This document shows, piece by piece, positions 41,789 through 50,865 of a DNA stretch of 64,000 nucleotides. The notes under the pieces were generated by a model. It was not told the origin of the DNA. It made no database searches and was given only the letters and a program-made list of their open reading frames with translations. The number at the start of each line of letters is the position of its first letter. The stretch's first letter is position 1. Both the position numbers and the translations under genes were made by a program. Origin of the DNA: Aquabacterium sp. CECT 9606 (lineage in GTDB: Bacteria > Pseudomonadota > Gammaproteobacteria > Burkholderiales > Burkholderiaceae_C); the NCBI RefSeq assembly GCF_918741295.1, contig NZ_CAKKNB010000003.1, positions 746,668 through 810,667 of the forward strand, read 5' to 3'.

Positions 41789-43465
41789 ATGGCAGGCCAA
41801 CTCGGCGTCAGCAGTCCCTATGCATCGTCCGACCCGGGCTTCCCTGCCCTGCCCGTCGACGAACTGCTGCTTCAGCAAGCAGCGCTGCTGGCACGCATCA
41901 AGCTTTGCCATGGCTCGGACCGGGAAGACTTCGAAGCCACGGTGGTGTCGCTGATCAGGCGCTATGCCGATCTAGTCCACCTGCTGCCTGCCACAGCCGA
42001 CAACTATTTCAGCAAGCCCGGTGGCCTGCTGCATCTGGGGATGGAGGTCGGGTTCTTCGCCTTGCAGGGCACCGACGCGCACATCTTTTCCGGGCGCTCG
42101 ACTATCTCAGCCAGACGCCATCTGGAACCGCGCTGGCGCCTGGCCACATTCATCGCGGGGCTGTGCAGCGAAGCCCATCGCGTGCTCACTCACGTCATCG
42201 TGACCGATGGCACCGGCGCGGTGTGGCCCGGCTACCTCTTCCCTCTGTCCGACTGGCTGACCGCCCAACATGCGGACCGCTACTTCCTGCGCTGGCGCCC
42301 CCATGCCATCGAGGCGCGTGGTTTGGGCTTGTTCGCGCTGGCACATGTGGTGCCGCCCGCCGTCATGCAGTACCTGGCCGAGGACAACTCGGTCATCGTG
42401 CCACACCTGATGGCCAGCATCAGCGGCATCTCGGTCTACCGCGAACGCAACGTGCTGGACGAACTTGTGCGCCGGTCCTTGGCGCTGGTGATCGATCGCA
42501 ACCTTGTCGCCAATGCCGATCGCCATGGCTCACCCCAATATGGATCGCATCTTGAGCGCTACCTGGTCAATGCTCTGAGGCATCTGGCCAGCACCCACTC
42601 GGCATGGCAGGCCAACCGCGAAAAGTCCCGCGTGTGGTTGGCTGTGGATGGCCTGTTTCTGGTCTGGCCTCATGCCGCCGAAGACATTCAAAAGCTGCTG
42701 GATGCCGAGCAACTGCAAGGCATTCCCAAAGCACCGGCCACGATCATGGATTTGCTCCTGTCTGCGGGGGTGTTTGAGCCCACCGCATCGGAGCAGCCGA
42801 CCTGGACCATCCAACCTCCAGGCTCGAAGATCAAGATTGAGGCCGTCAAGCTGACATCAGCCGCCATCCTGTTTGCAGGCATAGACCCACAAACCGCCCC
42901 GCTCGCAGAGAAATTGACGCGCATGGCGAGCGTGGCCACCCCTGTCGCGCCCGCAAAGGCACCCACCACGCAAGAGCCACCCACCACCACGGAGCCAGAC
43001 GCTCAGATACCGCTCATTCCTATAGAAGACACACCGCCTGACGAACAAGACTCAGCAACCCAAGCACCGACACAAGCCGCTGCCGAGTTGGTGAACGAAC
43101 CCGAGCCCACGCCGCCAGCTTCATTCCGCCTGCAAGCACCCATGCGGCTCAACCCCATCGTGCGCGATGTGCTCGTTGAGGTGATCCACACCTTGAACAC
43201 CGGCGCAGGCCCGGCAAAGTGCTGCACCGTGGCCCATGGCTTGTTTGTTCCCGTGAGCGAGTTCGAGCGCCGAGGGCTACAGCCATCACTGGTCTTGCGC
43301 GCACTGACGGAGGTGCGCATGCTGGCCCGCATCAGCGCCAAGGCCCCGCCCACGTCATCAAGAGATTTCAACGGCGTACCCACCGTCGGTTTGACAATCG
43401 ACCCGCGCTTCGTTGGCGGGCTGGAACTGGCGGGCTTTGCCCTGCCCGCCGACCAGGAGCCATGA
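41789..43465 (+). CDS. traI: MobH-type TraI relaxase-like protein (divergent active site)
   Basis: This is a 558-residue protein. The N-terminal part follows the TraI_2 (MobH) layout: ATADNYFSKPGGLLHLGMEV then LATFIAGLCSEAHRVLTHVIV, then YLFPLSDWL. A Pro/Thr-rich linker (about 385-440) and a C-terminal domain (RLNPIVRDVLVEVIHTLNTG) like TraI_2_C follow. At the positions where MobH relaxases usually have a His triplet and an HD pair, this protein has NYF and SE. An in-frame TGA four codons upstream fixes the start. It is followed directly by traD. Confidence 0.65.
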   Translation: MAGQLGVSSPYASSDPGFPALPVDELLLQQAALLARIKLCHGSDREDFEATVVSLIRRYADLVHLLPATADNYFSKPGGLLHLGMEVGFFALQGTDAHIFSGRSTISARRHLEPRWRLATFIAGLCSEAHRVLTHVIVTDGTGAVWPGYLFPLSDWLTAQHADRYFLRWRPHAIEARGLGLFALAHVVPPAVMQYLAEDNSVIVPHLMASISGISVYRERNVLDELVRRSLALVIDRNLVANADRHGSPQYGSHLERYLVNALRHLASTHSAWQANREKSRVWLAVDGLFLVWPHAAEDIQKLLDAEQLQGIPKAPATIMDLLLSAGVFEPTASEQPTWTIQPPGSKIKIEAVKLTSAAILFAGIDPQTAPLAEKLTRMASVATPVAPAKAPTTQEPPTTTEPDAQIPLIPIEDTPPDEQDSATQAPTQAAAELVNEPEPTPPASFRLQAPMRLNPIVRDVLVEVIHTLNTGAGPAKCCTVAHGLFVPVSEFERRGLQPSLVLRALTEVRMLARISAKAPPTSSRDFNGVPTVGLTIDPRFVGGLELAGFALPADQEP

Positions 43466-43466
43466 C

Positions 43467-45374
43467 ATGTTCATCCGCCGCTACGAGATGCCATGGCGAC
43501 ATGCCTACGAGGTCTACGCTGGCCTGGTCTGGGGCCTGGCGCTGGTCTTCTTCATGGTGGTGGGCGTCATTGGCCAGGTGCCGCGCGCCTTCGCCCTGCC
43601 CTTGTCGCTCACCTGCTTTGCCATGGCCGTCCTGCGGGTGTCGCAGGCGCTGCGTATTCTGATCCTGCGCGCCTCCCTCGCCGGGCATGGCATCCAGGTG
43701 ATGGGCACCCAGGTGCAGGCACAGTGGTGCACCAACCCGAATGCCGTCTTCCTGGGCTTTGGCTTTGAGTGGCGGCCGGTGCATTCGCAGCGCCTGTACG
43801 AACTGGCCAAGATCGACTACCGCGATTTCGCGGTCTCCCCACGCCTCCTGAATTTACTGGGCTATGACAGCCTGCCGCAGCCTGATGCCGAAATCGGGCT
43901 GGCCTACATCCATGGCGTGGAACCCCGCGAGGTGCCCCTGCACCGCCCCTTGCAGAACTTCGAGGGCGGCACGCTGCTGGTGGGCACCACCCAATCGGGC
44001 AAAGGTGTGGCGCTGGCCAACCTCATCACCCAGGCGGTGCGCCGCAACGATGTCGTCATCGTCATCGATCCCAAGAACAGCCGCCGCCTCAAGCGCGTGG
44101 TCGAGCGGGCATGCCAGGACTGGCGTGAGCCTGACACGTTCATGGAATTTCACCCGGCCTTTCCCGAGGTGGGGGTGCGGCTGGATTTCACTTTCAACTG
44201 GCAAAAGCCGACCGAGATCGCCTCGCGCATCCAATCCATCATGCCGCCCGACACGGCGGGTGCCTTCTCGGCCTTTGGCTGGGATGCCGTGAACGTGGTG
44301 GTGCAAGGCCTGGTCGAGCTGGAAGAGCGCCCGAACCTAGCCAAGCTGACGCGCTACATCGAAGGGGGCATCGAGCCGGTGCTGGAAGGCTCCCTGCGGC
44401 GCTTCTATGCCGAAACGATGGGGCCCAACTGGCGTGAGCAGCCCGAGATGAAAAAGCTCATCCAGGAGGCCCAGCGCGGGAACATGAAGAGGCCCTCAGA
44501 AGCCGCCAGCCATGAGCTAATGGCCTTCGTCGCCTACTACGAGCACCATGTGGCCCAGCCACAGCGCAGCAAGGTGGTTGATGCGCAGGTGCGCACGTTC
44601 AGGCACAACCGCGAGCACTACCAAAAGATCACCGCGAACCTGCTGCCGGTGCTGTCCATGCTGACGTCCGGTGATCTGGGGCGCACCTTGTCGCCAGACC
44701 CGTTTGATGCGGATGACACCCGCCCGATCATGAACTTCGAGAAAATCGAGCGGGGCGGACATGTGCTGTACATGTGCCTGGACTCGCTGCCCGATCCCTC
44801 TGTGGCCTCGGCCATCGGCGCGCTGGCGCTGGCCGACCTGGCCGCACGGGCCGGCATGCGCTACAACCTGGGCGGCTACCGGCGCATCGCCTTGTTTGTC
44901 GATGAGGTGGCCAACGTCATCAACCAGCCCTTGATCGAAATCCTCAACAAGGGCGCTGAGGGCGGCATCTACACCACCTGCGCGATGCAGACCTTGGCCG
45001 ACCTGGCCAAGCGCCTGGGCAGTGAGGCGGCCGCACGCATGGCCCTGGGCAACTTGAACAACCTGATTGCCATGCGCTCCAAGGACAGGCCGACACAGGA
45101 CTTCATCGTCGAGACCTTTGGCAAAACCGCCATCCATTCCATGCGGGTGGGACTGGGGCATGGCGCTGATACCCACGTCGGTGATTTCTCCAGCAGCTAT
45201 TCAACCCAACTGTCCGAGAGCTTCGAAGAAATGGTGCCCGCCGATGTGCTGGGCAAGCTGCCGAACCTGCAGTACTTCGCCTCGGTCTCGGGTGGCCGGA
45301 TCATCAAGGGGCGCTTTCCGATTCTGAATCCGGATGCGCCGGGTGCCAAGCAGCGCAGTGGGGGCCCGCCATGA
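43467..45374 (+). CDS. traD: TraD conjugative coupling protein (VirD4/TraG family)
   Basis: This is a 635-residue ATPase. Two N-terminal TM helices (VYAGLVWGLALVFFMVVGVI and the following) precede Walker A GTTQSGKGV (from about residue 173). Then come Walker B IALFVDEVANVI (about 480) and a helical all-alpha domain. It links the relaxase-DNA complex to the T4SS. The start at 43467 follows CAGGAG and lies 1 bp after the traI stop. The end overlaps DUF4400 by 4 bp. Confidence 0.88.
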   Translation: MFIRRYEMPWRHAYEVYAGLVWGLALVFFMVVGVIGQVPRAFALPLSLTCFAMAVLRVSQALRILILRASLAGHGIQVMGTQVQAQWCTNPNAVFLGFGFEWRPVHSQRLYELAKIDYRDFAVSPRLLNLLGYDSLPQPDAEIGLAYIHGVEPREVPLHRPLQNFEGGTLLVGTTQSGKGVALANLITQAVRRNDVVIVIDPKNSRRLKRVVERACQDWREPDTFMEFHPAFPEVGVRLDFTFNWQKPTEIASRIQSIMPPDTAGAFSAFGWDAVNVVVQGLVELEERPNLAKLTRYIEGGIEPVLEGSLRRFYAETMGPNWREQPEMKKLIQEAQRGNMKRPSEAASHELMAFVAYYEHHVAQPQRSKVVDAQVRTFRHNREHYQKITANLLPVLSMLTSGDLGRTLSPDPFDADDTRPIMNFEKIERGGHVLYMCLDSLPDPSVASAIGALALADLAARAGMRYNLGGYRRIALFVDEVANVINQPLIEILNKGAEGGIYTTCAMQTLADLAKRLGSEAAARMALGNLNNLIAMRSKDRPTQDFIVETFGKTAIHSMRVGLGHGADTHVGDFSSSYSTQLSESFEEMVPADVLGKLPNLQYFASVSGGRIIKGRFPILNPDAPGAKQRSGGPP

Positions 45375-45994
45375 TCAGGGCGATTGCCGTGGTGTCGCTG
45401 CTCGCCCTGTTGGTGCTGGTGCTCTACGTGCCCTCAGCGCACCCGCCCGAGCGCTTCGTTGCGCAGCTTCGCGCGGAGTACGGCATGGCTGCTGGGTTCT
45501 GGGGTGAGGAAGCCGCCACACGGATGCTGTCACGCGCCATCGGCTTGCAGGATTCAGCGCGGCGATCAACGCCGATCCCCTCGTCGAAAGACAGCGCGCC
45601 CGTGAACAACATGAACGCAGCCGTCGGGCGCGAGATGGCCTCGGTCAACCAGCGCTTGTTCAACAACCCCTACTTCAGGTCGATTGATGCCTTGTTGCTG
45701 CTCGCCAGCTTCCGGCTGGCCTTGTTGCTGGAGTGGTTGCCCTGGCTGCTGGTCTTTGCAGCGGCCGGCATGGTTGACGGTTACTTTGTGCGGCTGGTCA
45801 AGGCCAAAGAGTTCTTGCACCACAACCCCGAGATGTTTGCGCTGTATGTCTGCTTGGCCATCCTGGCCAGTTGCGCGACGATGCTGGCTTTTGTGCTGCC
45901 GATCACATTGCACCCGCTGATGGTGCCATGCGTGCCTTTGGTGATCGGCTCACTCATGGGGCTGGCGATCAAGGATTTTCATCGACGGGGTTGA
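45371..45994 (+). CDS. DUF4400 membrane protein linked to TraD
   Basis: This is a 207-residue protein with about four TM helices: an N-terminal helix (IAVVSLLALLVLVLYVPSA), two central (LLLLASFRLALLLEWLPWLLVFAAAGMVDGY) and a C-terminal pair. The MVDGYFVRLVKAKEFLHHNPE segment is diagnostic of DUF4400, which occurs next to traD in SXT-like and other MobH elements. It is coupled to traD by a 4-bp overlap. The exact role in transfer is unknown. Confidence 0.8.
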   Translation: MIRAIAVVSLLALLVLVLYVPSAHPPERFVAQLRAEYGMAAGFWGEEAATRMLSRAIGLQDSARRSTPIPSSKDSAPVNNMNAAVGREMASVNQRLFNNPYFRSIDALLLLASFRLALLLEWLPWLLVFAAAGMVDGYFVRLVKAKEFLHHNPEMFALYVCLAILASCATMLAFVLPITLHPLMVPCVPLVIGSLMGLAIKDFHRRG

Positions 45995-46838
45995 GCGCTG
46001 GGCTTGACCGCGCTCTGTAGAGAGTCCGAAACCCGCCATGCGCCAAGGGCTCGTCAAACAAATCGAAGAGGCCAGATGCCGCAGCGAGCTTCTTCAAAGT
46101 GGCGTACCCATGGCGCTCCTTCATGTGTGTGACGGCATCAGTTTCTTGAAGCCAGGCAACGCGACCGGCATCAGCAATGTATGCCCAACCATCGCCACGA
46201 CTCTTCTGAGCTGCTACCTCCTGCAGCATCAACACCAATGGACTGTGCTGCAACAAGAGCAGTTCGAACTGGTGCTGAATTTCCTCTGATGCAAAAAATT
46301 CCGCCGTGGATTGCCTCGCGTCCCGCATCGACATGCAGACGGTGCGAAGGTGCTCGAATATGGGCAGTACCCGGGCTCGCTGTTCGTCCAGGTAGGTGGC
46401 GGCCTCAACCATGCGCTCGCTTGACTCAGGCTCCCACCGGGGTAGGAAGTGATGAATGAGATCATTGCGCTCGTCCACCATGCGCTTCATGTCGGCACGC
46501 TGGGTTTCGTAGAAAGCACTGTCACCAGAAGTTGTGAACGTGAATGACATCCAAACTTCGGTCACGTCTTCTGGCTCTGGGGATGGCTCACCGGCATCGG
46601 AAAGAATCCCGTCTGAAAACTGCTCGATCAACTGCCCCATGGTCTGCTTGTGCGCTTTCTCAACGCGGTGCTGGCGCCGCTCCTCCAAGGTCGAAGTGCT
46701 GCCATCTACTTTGTGATTGGCCACCAAGAATTTCAGAAGGCCCTCGATTTGCTGAAACAGCACCACATTGCGGCCGATCTTTCTGAGCACCGCGTCACTA
46801 CTGACCTGGTCATGATTGGTGTTGCCGCGGCCGTCCAT
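45969..46838 (-). CDS. OST-HTH/LOTUS protein with HEPN-like motif
   Basis: This is a 289-residue protein in the cargo pocket after DUF4400. The C-terminus (about 218-280) matches the LOTUS RNA-binding fold (GWAYIADAGRVAWLQETDAVTHM, YATLKKLAAASGLFDLFDE). The N-terminal part is helical and contains ERNDLIHHF (about 126-134), an Rx4H motif typical of HEPN RNases. A HEPN RNase with an RNA-binding LOTUS tail suggests RNA cleavage in defence or toxin-antitoxin function. The HEPN assignment is by motif only. It overlaps the convergent DUF4400 gene by 26 bp. Confidence 0.6.
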   Translation of the reverse strand: MDGRGNTNHDQVSSDAVLRKIGRNVVLFQQIEGLLKFLVANHKVDGSTSTLEERRQHRVEKAHKQTMGQLIEQFSDGILSDAGEPSPEPEDVTEVWMSFTFTTSGDSAFYETQRADMKRMVDERNDLIHHFLPRWEPESSERMVEAATYLDEQRARVLPIFEHLRTVCMSMRDARQSTAEFFASEEIQHQFELLLLQHSPLVLMLQEVAAQKSRGDGWAYIADAGRVAWLQETDAVTHMKERHGYATLKKLAAASGLFDLFDEPLAHGGFRTLYRARSSPALNPVDENP

Positions 46839-46962
46839 GATTTCTGCCCCACATAGCTATTGATGACATGCTGGAGGCCCATGGGCCAACACGGCACGAT
46901 TCGGAATTATCAAGCTTGGCTGGATTTACCGTTGTGGCGTCCTGCAGCACGCACATCACCCG

Positions 46963-47376
46963 TCAGTCCACCACCCCATGACGACACTGGGAATCTGCGA
47001 CGGAGAAAGCCAGGGCATGAGACTTCATGTGCCCCAGCAAGCATTGCCAGTACTTCTTTGGCATCACCGTATCGGCACATCGGCGAGACAACTGGAAGAC
47101 CTTAGCCGACACGCCTGTTTGACCGCTGTCTGAGCGAGCCAATTCTGCGCTATAGAGGCTTGTCACCTGAAGGCACATGCCTGCCGCAGAGTCCCTGTTC
47201 CAGACACACTGCCGTGCAGAACAAGTGGAATCAGATTGCGCCCCTGGGCAGCCCGTCTTCACGACCTGGCATGTGGATTCAACTGGGCAGGCATCGACAA
47301 CACAGTCGGCTGCGAAACTAGTTGAGCACATACCCGTCGCCCAAACAGCGCAGACAAAATATTGAACTACGCGCAC
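46963..47376 (-). CDS. Cysteine-rich exported protein
   Basis: This is a 137-residue protein with an N-terminal signal peptide (VRVVQYFVCAVWATGMCSTSFAA) and about ten cysteines in the mature part (CVVDACPVESTC, CPGAQSDSTCSARQC and two further pairs). Up to five disulfides are therefore possible. A strong GGAGG lies 6 nt before a GTG start. The end lies 2 kb from the tra operon. The gene is isolated in the cargo pocket. No family is recognised. Secreted disulfide-rich effector, inhibitor or envelope protein are all possible. Confidence 0.55.
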   Translation of the reverse strand: MRVVQYFVCAVWATGMCSTSFAADCVVDACPVESTCQVVKTGCPGAQSDSTCSARQCVWNRDSAAGMCLQVTSLYSAELARSDSGQTGVSAKVFQLSRRCADTVMPKKYWQCLLGHMKSHALAFSVADSQCRHGVVD

Positions 47377-47949
47377 TGCAATCCTCCTTCATTGCCCTGA
47401 CCTGTACGCATCAACGATCAGACGCCAAGCAGCCACGACATCGGAGCCATGCGCATTCACGGAAGAGCAGTTGTGCACGGTGTCCGGGCCGCAGGGCGAT
47501 CAGGTCCAATCATGTTGACACTCGCTGACCTGATTCGCTCGTCCATATTGACAACATTTCGCTCTCCTTTCACGATCGCCACGTTCGGCACAGTGCCCTG
47601 AAGCGATCGCGAAAGCCCATATACAAAGCCTGCAATCGCCCTAGATCCAAAAGCACCCGACGCCTAACGCCGGACGAAATCATCAATGCAGATACCATCT
47701 GACAGCCATTTTCCGGAGCAGTATGACAGCCCGTTGGCCCATGCGAAGGCCGATGACCTGCGTCTGAGCGGTTGACAATCTCCGCTCAAAAGCCAACCTG
47801 CTGACATACATCGCAAGGGGACTTCGCAGGCTAGGCAAGGCCGATCTTGCGTCGATGCTTGCTGATATGCTTTCGGTCGTAGAGCCGACGCTGTTTTTGA
47901 TCGGGTGTCTGCGTATCCCCACTCCCGTACTCAGGACAAGCGAGTAACC
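47377..47949. other. Gap with a boundary repeat and no supported gene
   Basis: About 570 bp between the Cys-rich gene and the DUF3223 gene. The only structured feature noticed is the boundary sequence at 47608-47669. The minus-strand ORF 47683..48021 reads antisense to the DUF3223 start and lacks family features. Confidence 0.45.
47608..47669 (+). repeat. Boundary repeat, left copy
   Basis: 62 bp, about 76 percent identical to 52381-52442 without gaps. In frame they read RESPYTKPAIALDPKAPDA-stop and LETPTTKPAFARDSKAPRA-stop. The TAA is at the same position, so they are related 3' ends of a gene. The two copies bracket the DUF3223 and ABC-3C-like genes. Confidence 0.6.
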
Positions 47950-48294
47950 ATGGCCAAGACAGTTCCCATAACGCTGCCCAACGGCCGAAGCTGGTCGAAA
48001 AAGGGCGACGCCATTGAACATTTCAAAGCCATGCTGGGGCGCTACGCCGACGGGAGCCGCGTGCTAGACGCTTCAGACATAGCGGACCTAGAAGCGCTGC
48101 TCGCAGTCTATGACTCTGTAGTTCCTGAAGGGCAATCAACCAAGACCGGCCTCGGAGTTGCACACTTCGAGCGGCGCTTGAACCGCGATCATCCAGGTCA
48201 CACGTCGTGCTTCTTCGTGGTTCGAACCGACGGGTCTAGCATTGATTTCAGTACCCGGCGCGCTCTGGACGTTGCCAGCGCTCAAACTCGTTGA
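47950..48294 (+). CDS. DUF3223 (DCL-like) protein
   Basis: This is a 114-residue protein with the DUF3223 pattern: SKKGDAIEHFKAMLGRYADGSRV, LLAVYDSVV, KTGLGVAHFE and SCFFVVRTDGSSIDFSTRRA. The family is known in plants (DCL, plastid rRNA processing) and sporadically in bacteria, where it is unstudied. The start at 47950 is chosen over 47905 as it opens the domain. It is divergent from nothing and lies next to the convergent ABC ATPase gene. Confidence 0.65.
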   Translation: MAKTVPITLPNGRSWSKKGDAIEHFKAMLGRYADGSRVLDASDIADLEALLAVYDSVVPEGQSTKTGLGVAHFERRLNRDHPGHTSCFFVVRTDGSSIDFSTRRALDVASAQTR

Positions 48295-48349
48295 AGCAGT
48301 AGCGCCCTCTAGCCGATGCCGTGACTGGCAGTCAGCCGCTGAAAGCCTA

Positions 48350-50398
48350 CTAGAGGCGCTGGATGACTTTACCTTCCCATCGGATGAGTTTGAAGTTAAG
48401 GCCGGCAGTCGCTTCAAGGAACACCGATTCATTTTCGTCAAACGAGGCGGCAACGATTGACTGCAAGCGGGATGCTCCACTCAGCAGTTGCAGCAGCGCG
48501 TGTTGGCTGCTGGAGCGCATTGAGTGCTGGCCAGGTTCATCCATAAGAAGGAACCCGGGGTGGTTCCCTTCAAACCCTCGCGTCGCCGACGTCTGGTAAA
48601 GCGCGAGCAGGTAGCTCCAGATTAGGCGCACGAAATCGCTGGCGCTCGAATCCGCTGTTAGGCTGGTTTGGACCTTGGACCTGATTTCCCGTAGCTCAAG
48701 CTCAGAGAGGATGGGGGTCAGCGTGTCCAGGCTAATGCGGATGTCTTTAATCTCAGCACTTTCATAGCCGAACGAGCTCGCATTGCCGCGAAAGTTCTTC
48801 TCGAAGAGACCAATTCTGGAAAGGTCTTCCGGGCCGTACGCATCTTTGGGAAGATCTCTTCGAGCGGACTGGTTGGCTGCAAGCCGCTTGGCGACCTCAC
48901 CAAAAATTTCAAGTAGAAGCGCAGCCTGGGCTTCGAATGCCTGAAGACTAGACAGTTCCAGCTCGATCTGAATTTGGCGCCGCACGATGGCACGTGACTC
49001 TGCCGCGCCAGTGCTCACGTCGCCCCGCAACGAATTGCGATAGTCATGCTTCGCCGCGAGGCGACCGGCTACGTCTGCGACTGCAATCTCTGATTGACGA
49101 ATCTCTTCCTGCGCGCCGTTAACTTGACGCTGCAGCATGCGACGTTGGCTCTCGAGATACTCAACGTTGGTGGTCAGGTCCATCTGCGGACCCGAAACGA
49201 TGCCGAACAACAATGTGTCGTCGACGGACTGATGGCACGTCGGACAATGGTCTGACGCCACCTCAACTTCCATTTGCGCGCCGAGGACACGCAGCTTGAG
49301 CGCAGTTTTGTTGCGATCCAAGTCCTCGTTTGTTTCTGCCAGCAGGTTACGCAATTCGTCCAGCGACGCCTTCTGCAGTGTGAGGTTGGCGGTAGCTCGC
49401 TCATGCAACACACTCAGTCGCTGAAGCTCGGCTGTTGCCGACTCGAGTTCTTTGAGGGCTTCTGCGCCAGACGCTTTTCCATAGGCTTCGGCCTTCCCAC
49501 CGAGTCCTGCATGCTCCGCCCGAGCTTGACTGACATGCTCGGCAAGGGACGTCTGCGTCCTACCGTTCGACTTCACGAACTGGACAGTCGCGGCATCAAG
49601 CAGGGCGGTCGGCGTCCCGGATAGACCTTCGATGACCAAGCCGTTGGTCGTAGCCGCTTGGCGCAAGGTGTCGTACGCTCGACGCCAATCCGAGTCGATT
49701 GCCATTGATTCCGCATCCAGCTCTGAGCGCTTGGCCTGACGCTCGAACACGCTGAGCCCAAGCAAGAATTCTGTGACTCGAATTCGCGCATCGCGTATCC
49801 CAAAGAAAGGGATGTTGGCGATGTAGTCGGTCCAACCCCGCTTCTGCTCTACAGCCAGCGCCGCGAAGACTGTCTGCAGATAGAGCTTGGCCATCCCGCC
49901 GGACGTCGTAGCAACCTGTGGAAGGTGGTAGCCCATGAAGTGCTCAAGGAACTGATGGAACCCTTCCTGCTTCTGCGCACTCCCTGAGTCGAAAAGGTAC
50001 GTTGGCTTTGGGGTGCCAAGCGCAGTCCCAGCGGTCAAGTGAGCGCCGTCGAAAACTTCGACAAGCTTTTGGCTTCGGACGGTGTCGCGGATCGCTCTCC
50101 TCAGGGTGACACGTTTCCCTGAGGAACTCTCGAGCTCGACGAACACCTCGGACGCAACTACCTCGGCGCGCTCGTCGCCTTGGAGGAAATAGTCCTTGAC
50201 AGCATACGGCAGAACCTTTTCGCCTCTGCCGCCAACGAGTTCTTCCATCCCCAGGCCGTACATGAGGCAGTTGAACAGGGTGCTCTTGCCGCTTGAGTTA
50301 TTTGCGCGAATGACTGTCAATCCGCGACTGAATTCGAATTGGAACCCGAAGTCTCCGTTTTCGGTCGCTAACCTTAGCTTGATGGCTAGGATGTTCAT
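48350..50398 (-). CDS. Rad50/SMC-like ABC ATPase of an ABC-three-component-like system
   Basis: This is a 682-residue ATPase. N-terminal Walker A is RANNSSGKSTLFNCL (about residues 30-44). Long coiled coils (about 230-330 and 420-480) flank a CPTCHQ zinc-hook-like motif (about 390-395). A C-terminal Walker B-like segment (GFLLMDEPGQHSM, about 602-614) and the H-loop end follow. The start at 50398 overlaps the stop of the middle gene (ATGA). Layout and position match the ABC ATPase of ABC-3C conflict systems (DUF2326-like). DNA or invader sensing is inferred. Confidence 0.7.
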   Translation of the reverse strand: MNILAIKLRLATENGDFGFQFEFSRGLTVIRANNSSGKSTLFNCLMYGLGMEELVGGRGEKVLPYAVKDYFLQGDERAEVVASEVFVELESSSGKRVTLRRAIRDTVRSQKLVEVFDGAHLTAGTALGTPKPTYLFDSGSAQKQEGFHQFLEHFMGYHLPQVATTSGGMAKLYLQTVFAALAVEQKRGWTDYIANIPFFGIRDARIRVTEFLLGLSVFERQAKRSELDAESMAIDSDWRRAYDTLRQAATTNGLVIEGLSGTPTALLDAATVQFVKSNGRTQTSLAEHVSQARAEHAGLGGKAEAYGKASGAEALKELESATAELQRLSVLHERATANLTLQKASLDELRNLLAETNEDLDRNKTALKLRVLGAQMEVEVASDHCPTCHQSVDDTLLFGIVSGPQMDLTTNVEYLESQRRMLQRQVNGAQEEIRQSEIAVADVAGRLAAKHDYRNSLRGDVSTGAAESRAIVRRQIQIELELSSLQAFEAQAALLLEIFGEVAKRLAANQSARRDLPKDAYGPEDLSRIGLFEKNFRGNASSFGYESAEIKDIRISLDTLTPILSELELREIRSKVQTSLTADSSASDFVRLIWSYLLALYQTSATRGFEGNHPGFLLMDEPGQHSMRSSSQHALLQLLSGASRLQSIVAASFDENESVFLEATAGLNFKLIRWEGKVIQRL

Positions 50399-50865
50399 GC
50401 CGATTCCCATCCCTTTGCAACTGTTTCGACCATGTTTTCAGTGATGTCCTTGCCAATTTCCTTCAGGAGAGCTCGCTCACTAGAGAACGCGACCGGGTCC
50501 TTGAGTACCTCAGCAATGAAGGACAGGCCATTTTCGGTAATTTGGTAGCCGGTGGACGTTGCTTGAAGTAGATCTTCGGCTACGGCGTAGCGGATTGCGA
50601 TAGCAACGACAGGGTCGAAGCCCCATGCGGTGATGTGCAGCACCTTCGCCTTTGCTGCATCTACCAACTTCTGGATTCGGTCGGTGCGCTTTAGCGCCCA
50701 GTTGAACAAATGCAGCCGCGGCAGCGTGGACTTACCACCTCGTGACGATAGGTGGAGCACGAGTAGGAGTTGGCAAATCTTGTACAGAGGACGATGCTCG
50801 ACCAGAACCGGCGAAGGGCGGCGTTCAAAACGAAGGTGACCTCGTCCGCCGATGAGCTCAACCAT
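50395..50865 (-). CDS. Middle component of an ABC-three-component-like system
   Basis: This is a 156-residue protein between the effector-like gene and the ABC ATPase. It is helical, with LYKICQLLLVLHLSSRGGKS, HLFNWALKRTDRIQKLV and a C-terminal half that looks winged-helix-like (TSTGYQITENGLSFIAEVL). It starts at 50865, overlapping the upstream gene by 8 bp, and ends overlapping the ATPase by 4 bp. This triple coupling is typical of ABC-3C loci, where a small middle component bridges effector and ATPase. Family assignment is by context. Confidence 0.55.
   Translation of the reverse strand: MVELIGGRGHLRFERRPSPVLVEHRPLYKICQLLLVLHLSSRGGKSTLPRLHLFNWALKRTDRIQKLVDAAKAKVLHITAWGFDPVVAIAIRYAVAEDLLQATSTGYQITENGLSFIAEVLKDPVAFSSERALLKEIGKDITENMVETVAKGWESA

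Noticed and set aside
48242-48460. 72-residue plus-strand ORF possibly extending the DUF3223 protein by frameshift
   Set aside because: It overlaps the ABC ATPase 3' end in antisense, and the DUF3223 domain appears complete without it.
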